In this document: positions 24,947 through 32,844 of the stretch, piece after piece
Layout: every line of letters starts with the position of its first letter
Numbering within the stretch: the first letter of the stretch is position 1
Origin: Paracoccaceae bacterium
GTDB lineage: Bacteria; Pseudomonadota; Alphaproteobacteria; Rhodobacterales; Rhodobacteraceae
Length of the DNA stretch: 64,000 nucleotides
Direction: 5' to 3'
Assembly: GCA_020832445.1 (NCBI GenBank)
Contig: JAFIEO010000047.1
Span: forward strand, 1-64,000
The notes under the pieces: model-generated
The model's input: the letters and a program-made list of their open reading frames with translations, nothing else
What the model was told of the DNA's origin: nothing
The model's database searches: none
Program-made: the position numbers and the translations under genes

Positions 24947-25980
24947 TTGCAGCTGCATCAAAGCAAGGTGAACAACCCGCCCCCAACGTATTGGAGGTTG
25001 AAGACCTGCAAACCCATTTCCGCGCAAAAGGCAGGGTGTTGAAAGCGGTGGATGGTGTCAGTTTCTCGATTGCGGCGGGGGAAACTGTGGCCTTGGTCGG
25101 TGAATCCGGTTGCGGCAAAAGCGTCACCGCGCTGTCATTGCTGCGCCTGATATCCGAACCGCCGGGCCGGATTGTGGGCGGGGCTGTCCGGCTGGATGGC
25201 GAGGATTTGCTGACAAAAACCCAGACCCAGATCGAGGATATCCGCGGCAACCGCGCCGCGATGATCTTTCAGGAACCGCTGACTGCATTAAATCCCATCC
25301 TGCGTGTGGGGCACCAACTGGCCGAGGTTATCCGCCGCCACCATCCGCACCGCAAATCGCAAGCGCGCGATGATGTGCTGGACATGTTGCGCAAGGTCGG
25401 AATTTCGGACCCGAAGGGGCGGCTGAATGCCTATCCGCATCAGTTAAGCGGCGGTATGCGGCAACGTGTGATGATCGCAATGGCACTGTTGTCGAACCCG
25501 CGCCTGCTGATTGCGGATGAACCGACCACCGCGCTGGATGTCACCATTCAGGCGCAAATTCTGGACCTGATGCGCGATTTGCGCGACCAGTTGGGCACGG
25601 CGATGTTGTTGATTACCCATGATCTGGGCGTGGTGGCGGAAATGGCCGACCGTGTGGTTGTGATGTATGCGGGGCGGGTGGTTGAACAGGCCCCCGTGCG
25701 CGAATTATTCGCCAACCCCGCACACCCCTACACGCTTGGCCTGATGCGCTCGACCCCGAACCTGACAACGCAGCGCGGCCAATTGGCAGCGATCCCGGGG
25801 CTGGTGCCTACGCTGGCCGATATGGGCGGCATAGTTGGGTGCAAATTCGCCGACCGATGCAGTTTTGCGACCCAGCAATGTCATGCGTCCGACCCGCCAT
25901 TGGAGGGGGCGGGAAGCGGCCGTCAGGTCCGGTGCTGGCATTCGGCGCAAGTCCTGCAACAGACGGAAACACAGGGTTAG
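24943..25980 (+). CDS. Dipeptide/oligopeptide ABC transporter ATPase (DppD-like)
   Basis: This is an intact 345-residue ATPase. Walker [11 protein letters not shown] (near residue 53), Q-loop [15 protein letters not shown], signature [16 protein letters not shown], Walker [15 protein letters not shown] and the H-loop [14 protein letters not shown] are all present. The C-terminal oligopeptide-transporter domain has the cysteine motif [14 protein letters not shown], normal for DppD/OppD. It overlaps the damaged permease by four bases. On its own it would need the partner DppF-like ATPase and DppC, both broken here. Confidence 0.92.
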   Translation: MIAAASKQGEQPAPNVLEVEDLQTHFRAKGRVLKAVDGVSFSIAAGETVALVGESGCGKSVTALSLLRLISEPPGRIVGGAVRLDGEDLLTKTQTQIEDIRGNRAAMIFQEPLTALNPILRVGHQLAEVIRRHHPHRKSQARDDVLDMLRKVGISDPKGRLNAYPHQLSGGMRQRVMIAMALLSNPRLLIADEPTTALDVTIQAQILDLMRDLRDQLGTAMLLITHDLGVVAEMADRVVVMYAGRVVEQAPVRELFANPAHPYTLGLMRSTPNLTTQRGQLAAIPGLVPTLADMGGIVGCKFADRCSFATQQCHASDPPLEGAGSGRQVRCWHSAQVLQQTETQG

Positions 25981-26028
25981 GAACAGATTGTCGGGGCCGC
26001 AGACGGCAATCGGGGAATGACAGGCATA

Positions 26029-26047
26029 TTTGTAATTAAAATACAAA
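26029..26047. promoter_or_regulatory. Candidate RpiR operator before peptide-binding protein gene
   Basis: TTTGTA-N7-TACAAA is a perfect 6-base inverted repeat. It shares TGTAA-N5-(T/A)TACAAA with the site at 19880-19896. It lies 78 bases before the binding-protein start, in an AT-rich promoter region. A further GTACAAA half-site stands at 26093-26099. Confidence 0.5.
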
Positions 26048-26124
26048 AAAATGTTGATCTGCCCCAAGTATCTGCGAAAATGTGAAGCTAAGGTACAAAA
26101 TAAACATCAACGGGAGAGAATGAC

Positions 26125-27687
26125 ATGAGAAAGCTTTTGAGTTCGACAAGCGCCATCGTTCTGACAGGCGGTATTGCCTTTGCAGGTGCGGCCCATGCCG
26201 CATGCGACGGCACTTATGGCGGGGTGCTGAATATCGCAGGGCCGCTGCCACTGGTGACGCTGGATCACATGATGATCACACAAGAACCGACGGCCCCCAG
26301 AAATGCCGTCTATGAACAGCTTGTCGCACTGGACGCCAATCTTGCACCACAGCCCGCGCTGGCAACCGAATGGCAGGTCAGTGATGATGGCCTGACATGG
26401 ACATTCACATTGCGCGAAGGGGTGCAGTTCCATAACGGCAAAACACTGGACGCCGAAGATGTTGTCGCATCTTGGGAACGCTACAGCGAAGTCGGGTCGC
26501 GCCGGTTCGAGTTGGCCGATGTGGACCGCGTTGAAGCTGTGGACGCACTGACCGTCGCGGTGCATCTGTCGCAGCCATATGGGGCCTTGCTGGAATCCAT
26601 TTCGGCCATGTCCGGGGCATGGGCCATCATGCCCGCAGAAATCGCGCGCGAACTGGGCAGCAACCGCGCGGACCGTGCGGAACATGTGGTTGGCACAGGG
26701 CCGTATATGGTCAAGGAAATCGTACCGGAAATACGCACCACGCTGGAACGGTTCGACGCCTATACCCGCCATGACGGCGAGGCGAGCTATAACGCCGGCC
26801 CGCGCTGCGCCTATTTTGACGAGGTGAATTTTGTCCATATCGCGGACCCGTCCACCCGCGTTTCAGCCCTGCTGACCGGCGAAGTTGATCTGGCAATTCA
26901 GGTTCCCGGTGATGAAGCCGACCGCCTGATCGCCGCAGAAAACACGCAAGTCATCCCCACCAGCCCCGGCGCGCGCGTGTATTTCAAGTTCAATGTCGCC
27001 GGCGGCGTTTTCGCGGATTATCCGCTGTTGCGCGATGCCGTGCGCGCGGGTCTGGACACTGAAGAACTGATGTGGGGGTTTGGCCCGTCCGATTATTGGC
27101 GCGTGAACAACACCCCGCGTTTTCAGGAACCCCAATGGCCATGGATTGACCAGTCCCACCATTTCCCCAACGATATGGAACTTGCGCAGCAACTGGTCGA
27201 GGAGTCAGGCTATCAGGGCGAGGAAATCCGCTTTCTGGTGGTTCCGGGTGGCGCAACCGGCTGGGAAAAAGCCCCTGCCATGGATCAGTATTTGCGCGAT
27301 CTGGGCCTGAATGTGCGCATGGAAAATCTGGACTCGGCGACGTTTGGCACCGTGCGGCGCGATCTGGACGCATGGGAGTTGAAAGGCGCAGGCGGCGGGT
27401 CGCTTGTGGGCCTGCGGTATCTGGATTCCAGTGGCGTGGACCGCAACGGTGACCCATGGCCGAACCTGCCAGATGGCTGGTATGATGTGCTGGACCGCGC
27501 CATCAACGGCGAAGATCAGGACGCCCGCGCGCAGGCCGCGCAGGAGTTCTATGAGCTTCAGGCCGAATTCAACAACGAGATGTGGACAGGTGATATCTTT
27601 GTTATCATGGGCGCAAACAGCAACCTGCGTCACATATCCGAGAATGACAGCACCGCGTCTTTCTGGAATATCTGGCGCGAGGAATAA
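26125..27687 (+). CDS. Peptide-type ABC transporter solute-binding protein (SBP_bac_5)
   Basis: This is a 520-residue periplasmic binding protein of the DppA/OppA family. A Sec signal peptide covers residues 1-27 (ending GAAHA). Family features follow: YEQLVALDANLAPQPALATEWQVSDDGLTWTF, with the adjacent FHNGKTLDAEDVVASWERY block, VVGTGPYMVKEI and a late TGDIFVIMGAN segment. It is separated from the other transporter genes by its own promoter region with a palindromic operator. A perfect hairpin follows it, before the permease gene. Possible ligands are D-amino-acid-containing dipeptides or opines, judging from the upstream enzymes (inference). Confidence 0.9.
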   Translation: MRKLLSSTSAIVLTGGIAFAGAAHAACDGTYGGVLNIAGPLPLVTLDHMMITQEPTAPRNAVYEQLVALDANLAPQPALATEWQVSDDGLTWTFTLREGVQFHNGKTLDAEDVVASWERYSEVGSRRFELADVDRVEAVDALTVAVHLSQPYGALLESISAMSGAWAIMPAEIARELGSNRADRAEHVVGTGPYMVKEIVPEIRTTLERFDAYTRHDGEASYNAGPRCAYFDEVNFVHIADPSTRVSALLTGEVDLAIQVPGDEADRLIAAENTQVIPTSPGARVYFKFNVAGGVFADYPLLRDAVRAGLDTEELMWGFGPSDYWRVNNTPRFQEPQWPWIDQSHHFPNDMELAQQLVEESGYQGEEIRFLVVPGGATGWEKAPAMDQYLRDLGLNVRMENLDSATFGTVRRDLDAWELKGAGGGSLVGLRYLDSSGVDRNGDPWPNLPDGWYDVLDRAINGEDQDARAQAAQEFYELQAEFNNEMWTGDIFVIMGANSNLRHISENDSTASFWNIWREE

Positions 27688-27704
27688 GCGCCAGCCACGC
27701 GATT

Positions 27705-27731
27705 GGCCTGCCGGTAGACCACCGGCAGGCC
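27705..27731 (+). other. Intercistronic hairpin between binding protein and permease genes
   Basis: GGCCTGCCGGT (27705-27715) and ACCGGCAGGCC (27721-27731) form a perfect 11-base-pair stem with a five-base loop. No U-tract follows. Such a structure after a binding-protein gene commonly protects the upstream mRNA from 3' decay and lowers permease expression. Confidence 0.75.
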
Positions 27732-27753
27732 GCCCCCTTAGGAGCGCGCCCCA

Positions 27754-28692
27754 ATGACCGCATATATCCTGCGCCGATTGCTGGGAACAATTCCCATCAT
27801 CCTGATTGTCGGTGTGATTACCTTTTTTCTGGTCCAGCTGTCGCCCGGTGATCCGGCGATGTTCTATGTCTCGCCGGATGCGCCCCCAGATGAGGTGGAC
27901 CGCGTCCGCGAAAGGCTGGGTCTGGACCAGCCCATCATGACGCGCTTCACCTTCTGGCTGGGAGAGGTGTTTCAGGGCAATCTGGGCGTGTCCTTTCATC
28001 AAAACCGGCCCGTGCTGGACGCTTTCATGGATGCGCTGCCGGTAACCTTGTGGCTGGCGGGGTTGTCCATGATCATCGCGCTGGTCGTGGGCATTCCGGT
28101 CGGGCTGCTGTCGGCGCTGCACCCCAATGGCGCGGTTGACCGTTTCAGCACGATTTTCGTGTTCATCGGCGTGTCGATGCCCAATTTCTGGCTGGGCATG
28201 CTGCTGGTGCTGCTGTTTTCGGTGACGCTTGGCCTGTTGCCTGCGCAGGGGTTCAACACAACCAGTGCATGGGGCGGGTTTCGCAGCCTGCTGTTGCCCG
28301 CGATTACGCTGGGCTATTCCCAAGCGGCGCTGATCGCGCGCATGACACGTTCCAGCATGCTGGAGGTGATGCGTCAGGATTATGTCCAGACCGCCCGCGC
28401 CAAAGGGCTGCGCGGGCATGTTGTGCTGGGCAAACATGCCTTTGGCAACGCGCTGAACCCGATTGTCACCGTGATCGGGCTGGCCATCGGGTCACTTGTC
28501 GCGGGGTCCGCCGTGGTGGAAGTGGTGTTCAACCTGCCGGGGATTGGCCGTCTGGTGGTCGATTCAGTCATGCGGCGCGATTATCCGATGATTCAGGGAA
28601 TATTGCTGCTGACTGCGGGGATGATCATTCTGGTCAATCTGCTGACGGATTTGCTGTATGCGCTTGTGGACCCGCGCATCAGGTATGACTGA
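27754..28692 (+). CDS. Dipeptide-type ABC transporter permease (DppB-like)
   Basis: This is a 312-residue inner-membrane permease. The N-terminus MTAYILRRLLGTIPIILIVG is typical of DppB/OppB. It is followed by a large periplasmic loop with SPGDPA and YVSPDAPPDEVDRVRERLGLD, and then five further helices. The EAA motif region is DYVQTARAKGLRGHVVLGKHAFGNALNPIV. It pairs with the damaged DppC-like permease. An unusual point is its place after the binding protein, apart from its partner permease and ATPases about 3 kb upstream. Confidence 0.93.
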   Translation: MTAYILRRLLGTIPIILIVGVITFFLVQLSPGDPAMFYVSPDAPPDEVDRVRERLGLDQPIMTRFTFWLGEVFQGNLGVSFHQNRPVLDAFMDALPVTLWLAGLSMIIALVVGIPVGLLSALHPNGAVDRFSTIFVFIGVSMPNFWLGMLLVLLFSVTLGLLPAQGFNTTSAWGGFRSLLLPAITLGYSQAALIARMTRSSMLEVMRQDYVQTARAKGLRGHVVLGKHAFGNALNPIVTVIGLAIGSLVAGSAVVEVVFNLPGIGRLVVDSVMRRDYPMIQGILLLTAGMIILVNLLTDLLYALVDPRIRYD

Positions 28693-28713
28693 CCTGCGGG
28701 TATGACCAAGGTT

Positions 28714-28746
28714 TTGGGGGGCTGCCATGTGCTGCCCCCTTTTTTA
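28714..28746 (+). terminator. Probable terminator after dppB-like gene
   Basis: A run of six G (28715-28720 region) can pair with CCCCC near 28735-28740 across a 13-14 base loop, and is followed by TTTTTT. The stem is short but all G-C, and the T-run is good. It is placed just after the permease stop. Confidence 0.55.
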
Positions 28747-28846
28747 TGTCCGGCGGCGGTGTGGGGTGCGGTTATTCTTGGGCTTGCATTCATTCTGTTC
28801 TGCGCGCATTCAGATAAGCGTGACCCAGCATTCTGAACCAGCATCA

Positions 28847-29854
28847 ATGTCATTTGCGGCCCTTGGATGGTCGGCGTTTTTTGATGATCAGGTGCAATCC
28901 GATGAAATGCCTTTGGCGCGCATGCGGATCGCCACAGTGCACCGTGCCAGAATGACAGCCATTTCGCAGCATGGGCCAGTCCGGCTGACCCTGCCTGCAC
29001 GCGCCAACACCGCTGATTTTGCCGTGGGTGACTGGGTGCTGGTCGATGCGGACACAAGCATGGTGGTGCGCAGGCTGGACCGGATGGCGCTGCTGCGCAG
29101 GCGGGTCGAAGGCGGGCGGATGCCGCAGCTGATTGCGGCCAATGTTGACACGCTGTTCATCACCACATCATGCAATGACGACCTGAACCCCGCACGGCTG
29201 GAACGCTATCTGGCCCTTGCGAATGAAGCGGGCACCAATCCCGTGATTGTGCTGACCAAGGCCGATCAGGTTGCTGACGTTGAACCCTTCATGGCGCAGG
29301 TCGCAGGGCTGCAACGCGGGCTGGCGGTTGTGGCCCTGAATGCAACCGCGCCGGATGCGGCCACGGCGCTTGCGCCATGGTGCGGCGCGGGGCAGACGGT
29401 TGCATTGGTGGGGTCATCCGGTGTGGGCAAGTCGTCCTTGCTGAACACCCTTGCGGGCAAGTCGGGCGATGATGCGCAACTGACCGGCAGCATTCGCGAA
29501 GCCGATGCCAAGGGCCGCCACACAACCACATCACGGTCGCTGCATCCGGTTGTGGGCGGCGGCTGGGTGATCGACACGCCCGGTATGCGCACATTGCACA
29601 TGGGGGACAGTCTGGCCGGACTGGACCAGTTGTTTGCGGAAATCACCGAACTTGCGCCCCAGTGCCGCTTTCGCGACTGCACCCATGACCACGAACCCGG
29701 ATGCGCCGTTCAGGCGGCTGTCGCCTCGGGCGTGCTGGACGGCGCGCGCGTGGGGCGGTGGCGCAAACTTCAGGATGAAAACCGCATGAACACCCCTGTG
29801 CAAACCGGCCCGCGCGGCAACAAGACCACCAAACCCGGCGGCAAGCGGCGCTAG
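28847..29854 (+). CDS. rsgA: Ribosome small-subunit GTPase RsgA
   Basis: This circularly permuted GTPase of about 335 residues assists 30S maturation. An N-terminal OB-fold region opens with AALGWSAFF. The G4 motif (VLTKAD) precedes G1 ([15 protein letters not shown]) and G3 (VIDTPGMR), the permuted order that defines the family. G2 appears as [10 protein letters not shown]-terminal zinc knuckle has [18 protein letters not shown] at 28820 is an alternative start adding nine residues. It is a single gene with no functional link to its neighbours. Confidence 0.94.
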   Translation: MSFAALGWSAFFDDQVQSDEMPLARMRIATVHRARMTAISQHGPVRLTLPARANTADFAVGDWVLVDADTSMVVRRLDRMALLRRRVEGGRMPQLIAANVDTLFITTSCNDDLNPARLERYLALANEAGTNPVIVLTKADQVADVEPFMAQVAGLQRGLAVVALNATAPDAATALAPWCGAGQTVALVGSSGVGKSSLLNTLAGKSGDDAQLTGSIREADAKGRHTTTSRSLHPVVGGGWVIDTPGMRTLHMGDSLAGLDQLFAEITELAPQCRFRDCTHDHEPGCAVQAAVASGVLDGARVGRWRKLQDENRMNTPVQTGPRGNKTTKPGGKRR

Positions 29855-29997
29855 GGCCGCATATCGCGTTCAGACCAGCCGCACAGCTGACGCAGCGTGA
29901 GGGGCTTTTGCGCTGGAACTGCCCGTATTTGACCCCATATGCGATGAAGCGGGCGGCACCCTTGCGGTCACTCATATTAAAATTCGGAGAGATGTTG

Positions 29998-30456
29998 ATG
30001 CAGCTTCAGGTGAACGGGACAACCCATTATCTGGATGTCGAAGGGGACATGCCACTTCTGTGGGTGCTGCGCGATGTGTTGAATATCACAGGCCCGAAAT
30101 ACGGCTGCGGGATCGCGCAATGCGGGGCCTGCACCGTGCATGTGGGTGGCGAAGCGGTGCGGTCGTGCCAACTGCCCGTGTCCGATGTCTGGGGGGATGT
30201 GACCACAATCGAAGGGCTGGCGGCGGGGGGCACGCTTCATCCGGTTCAGGCCGCGTGGATTGCCCATCAGGTCGCGCAATGCGGCTATTGCCAGTCCGGC
30301 CAGATCATGCAGGCCATCGACCTGCTGGCGCGCAACCCCGCCCCGTCCGATGCAGATATTGATGATGCCATGTCGGGCAATCTGTGCCGTTGCGCCACCT
30401 ATCCGCGCATTCGCGCCGCCATCCATGATGCCGCCGCCACGATGCAGGAGGGCTAG
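29998..30456 (+). CDS. Small [2Fe-2S] subunit of a molybdenum hydroxylase (IorA-like)
   Basis: This 152-residue iron-sulphur subunit resembles isoquinoline 1-oxidoreductase alpha (IorA). The plant-type ferredoxin cysteines are in [16 protein letters not shown] and SCQ. The second cluster domain has [11 protein letters not shown] and [13 protein letters not shown]. It transfers electrons from the molybdopterin subunit. I prefer the ATG at 29998 because GGAGAG stands six bases upstream; the ATG at 29992 is too close to it. There is no FAD subunit, so electrons likely pass to a cytochrome or another carrier. Confidence 0.93.
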   Translation: MQLQVNGTTHYLDVEGDMPLLWVLRDVLNITGPKYGCGIAQCGACTVHVGGEAVRSCQLPVSDVWGDVTTIEGLAAGGTLHPVQAAWIAHQVAQCGYCQSGQIMQAIDLLARNPAPSDADIDDAMSGNLCRCATYPRIRAAIHDAAATMQEG

Positions 30457-30459
30457 ATC

Positions 30460-32703
30460 ATGGGCCGCGCAAAAACCATTGCCCGCCGCACATTTCTGAT
30501 CGGGTCTGCGGCCATTGCGGGGGGTGTCGCGTTCGGGGCCTATACTGTTGCGCGCCCCATCCCGAACCCGCTGCTGGACCGCATCGGCGAAGGAGAGGCC
30601 GCGCTGACGCCTTTTGTCATAATCACCGGTGATGGGATTACATTGATTGTGCCCCGCGCCGATATTGGCCAGGGCATTGAATCGCTGCAAGCGCATCTGA
30701 TCGCGGAAGAGCTGGACATAGACCCGCATTCCGCAACGCTGGACCCCGGTCAACCCCATGCCGCCTATCATAATTCCGCGCTGGCCGCTGATGGCGTGCC
30801 GTTTCCGCATTACCATGACGGGGCCATTGCGCGTATCGCGCGGGCCGGCGCGGCGGCTGGTGCGCGGGTCATGGGGTTGCAGTTCACGGGCGGGTCGACA
30901 TCAACCGCCGATCTGCATGTGGCCTTGCGTCAGGCAGGGGCAAATGCACGCGAAACCCTGAAACAGGCCGCGGCCAACCGCACCGGACTGACACGCAGCG
31001 ATCTGCGCACGAATGATGGCGCGGTCATCCTGCCCGATGACACGCGCATTCCCTATACCGACCTTGCCGCAGATGCCGCCGCGATAGATTTGATCGAAGA
31101 TGTGCCCCTGCGCATGCCCGCGCAATGGCGCTTGCTGGGCAAACCGGTGCAGCGCACGGATAGTGTCGCGAAATCCACAGGGGCCATGACTTACGGCATT
31201 GATGTGCGTCTGCCCGATATGCTGTTTGCCACGATCCGGCGTAACCCCGGCATTGGCGGGGCCGTTCTGTCGGTGGATGATACAGCCGCGCGGGCCATGG
31301 CTGGTGTGCGCGCTGTGGTGCCGGTGTCGGGCGGCATTGGTGTGATTGCCGACAATACATGGCGTGCGTTCAATGCCGCGCAGGCCGTCACTGTCACATG
31401 GGGTGCGCCAGACTATCCCGCCACTTCGGCAGAGATGTGGCGCGTGCTGGAAGGGGCGGGAACCCGCGCCAACCGCAACAGCCGCCTGCGCAATGATGGC
31501 AAGGTTGATGACGCGCTGGCGCAATCGCAGGTGCTAAGCGCGCAATATCGCGCACCCTTTCTGGCCCATGCCGCGCTGGAGCCGTTAAGCGCAACGGTGC
31601 TGTATACCCCCCAACGGCTGGAAATCTGGACCGCAACGCAGGTGCCAGCCGTGCTGCGCGACAAGGCGGCCGAACTGGCAGGACTGCCGCGCGATGCGGT
31701 GACGCTGCACCTGTTGCATGCCGGTGGCAGTTTCGGGCGGCGGCTGGATATCGACTATGTCCTGCCCGCGATTGAACTTGCAATGATAGTGCCGGGCACC
31801 CCCGTTCAGACCACCCTGACCCGTGAAGAGGATATGACCCATGATTTCCCGCGCCCGATGCATCTGGCGCGGATGCGCGGGGCGGTGCAGGACGGGCGCG
31901 TTCGTGCCTTTGATATGGATGCCATCAGCCCGTCTGTGGTGGACAGCTGGTTCGGGCGTATCATGTTCGCGCCCCCCGGCCCTGATGCGCTGATTGTGCT
32001 GGGGGCCTATGACCAGCCCTTCGCCATTCCGAACTACCGTGTGACCGGATACAAGGCGCCGCCGCTGGTGCCGGTGGGGTCATGGCGCGCGCCAGGTGCC
32101 TGTGCCAATACGTTTTTCCATGACTGTTTTCTGGATGAGTTGATCCACGCGGCAGGGGCCGACCCGCTGGAAGAACGGCTGCGCCTGATCACGCACGCCG
32201 AGTCCCGGCGCGTGCTGGAAGCGGTGGGAGAGATGTCGGGCTGGTCGGGGCCGCAGTTGGGCCAGGGGCGCGGGCGCGGGGTGGCCTATGCCTATGCGCA
32301 TGGTGTGCCCATTGCCGCTGTCGTCGATGTTGCCATGACGGATGCAGGCATCAGGATCGAGCGGGCATGGATCGCGGGGGAATGCGGCACGGTCTACGAT
32401 CCCGTCAACGCCGAAGCGCAGGTTACAGGCAGCTTTCTATGGGGGTTGGGCCATGCGATGGATGCGGAACTGACCTATGAAGATCATGCGCCGGTGCAGA
32501 CGAATTTTGACCGGTTTCGCGGCTTGCAAATGTATCAGACGCCGCGCCTTGAGGTTCGTTTGCTGGGGCAGGCAGATCATGTGCGGGGCTTGGGCGAACC
32601 TGCAACCTGCGCGGCCGCCCCCGCGCTTGGCAATGCGATATTTGCTGCGACCGGCACGCGCTTGCGCGAAATGCCCTTCAGCAAGGGAATGCAGTTTGCC
32701 TGA
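30460..32703 (+). CDS. Large molybdopterin-binding subunit (IorB-like aldehyde/N-heterocycle oxidoreductase)
   Basis: This 747-residue subunit belongs to the xanthine dehydrogenase superfamily, IorB type. The N-terminus has a twin-arginine signal (IARRTFLIGSAAIAGG), so the complex is probably exported folded with IorA. IorB-type blocks are RADIGQGIESLQ, EELDID, VQRTDSVAKSTGAMTYGIDV and LHLLHAGGSFGRRLDIDY. A late GSWRAPGACANTFFHDCFLDE follows, and GLGEPATCAAAPALGNAI carries the family's catalytic Glu near the C-terminus. It probably hydroxylates an aldehyde or N-heterocycle. It starts three bases after the small subunit. Confidence 0.92.
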   Translation: MGRAKTIARRTFLIGSAAIAGGVAFGAYTVARPIPNPLLDRIGEGEAALTPFVIITGDGITLIVPRADIGQGIESLQAHLIAEELDIDPHSATLDPGQPHAAYHNSALAADGVPFPHYHDGAIARIARAGAAAGARVMGLQFTGGSTSTADLHVALRQAGANARETLKQAAANRTGLTRSDLRTNDGAVILPDDTRIPYTDLAADAAAIDLIEDVPLRMPAQWRLLGKPVQRTDSVAKSTGAMTYGIDVRLPDMLFATIRRNPGIGGAVLSVDDTAARAMAGVRAVVPVSGGIGVIADNTWRAFNAAQAVTVTWGAPDYPATSAEMWRVLEGAGTRANRNSRLRNDGKVDDALAQSQVLSAQYRAPFLAHAALEPLSATVLYTPQRLEIWTATQVPAVLRDKAAELAGLPRDAVTLHLLHAGGSFGRRLDIDYVLPAIELAMIVPGTPVQTTLTREEDMTHDFPRPMHLARMRGAVQDGRVRAFDMDAISPSVVDSWFGRIMFAPPGPDALIVLGAYDQPFAIPNYRVTGYKAPPLVPVGSWRAPGACANTFFHDCFLDELIHAAGADPLEERLRLITHAESRRVLEAVGEMSGWSGPQLGQGRGRGVAYAYAHGVPIAAVVDVAMTDAGIRIERAWIAGECGTVYDPVNAEAQVTGSFLWGLGHAMDAELTYEDHAPVQTNFDRFRGLQMYQTPRLEVRLLGQADHVRGLGEPATCAAAPALGNAIFAATGTRLREMPFSKGMQFA

Positions 32704-32732
32704 TTTCCGGCTGCTGGCGTGATGCGGGTTTT

Positions 32733-32812
32733 GGGCTATGGATAAAGCCCGCGCTATCGGTGGGCCGGGGACTGCCCGCCGATGGCGCGGCGGCCTTTGT
32801 TCCGCGCTTTTG
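32733..32812. repeat. REP-like palindromic repeat, copy A
   Basis: The core ATCGGTGGGC (32755-32764) pairs with GCCCGCCGAT (32773-32782). The stem extends outward with CCGCGCT and GGCGCGG, giving about 17 base pairs around an 8-base loop. The sequence from CTATGGAT to TTCCGCGCTTTTGG recurs at 44421-44612. It lies between the convergent ends of iorB-like and dnaE2, so it may work as a two-way terminator. A small frame starting ATGGATAAAG runs through it but looks fortuitous. Confidence 0.7.
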
Positions 32813-32844
32813 GATATACTATCGTCTGCTCTACGCCGAAACGA

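Noticed and set aside
27205-28437. 410-codon minus-strand frame
   Set aside because: It is antisense to the binding protein and dppB-like permease, is rich in Gln/His/Arg as expected for a shadow frame, and has no domains.
29643-29975. 110-codon minus-strand frame beginning [10 protein letters not shown]
   Set aside because: Most of it is antisense to the rsgA C-terminus and there is no ribosome-binding site.
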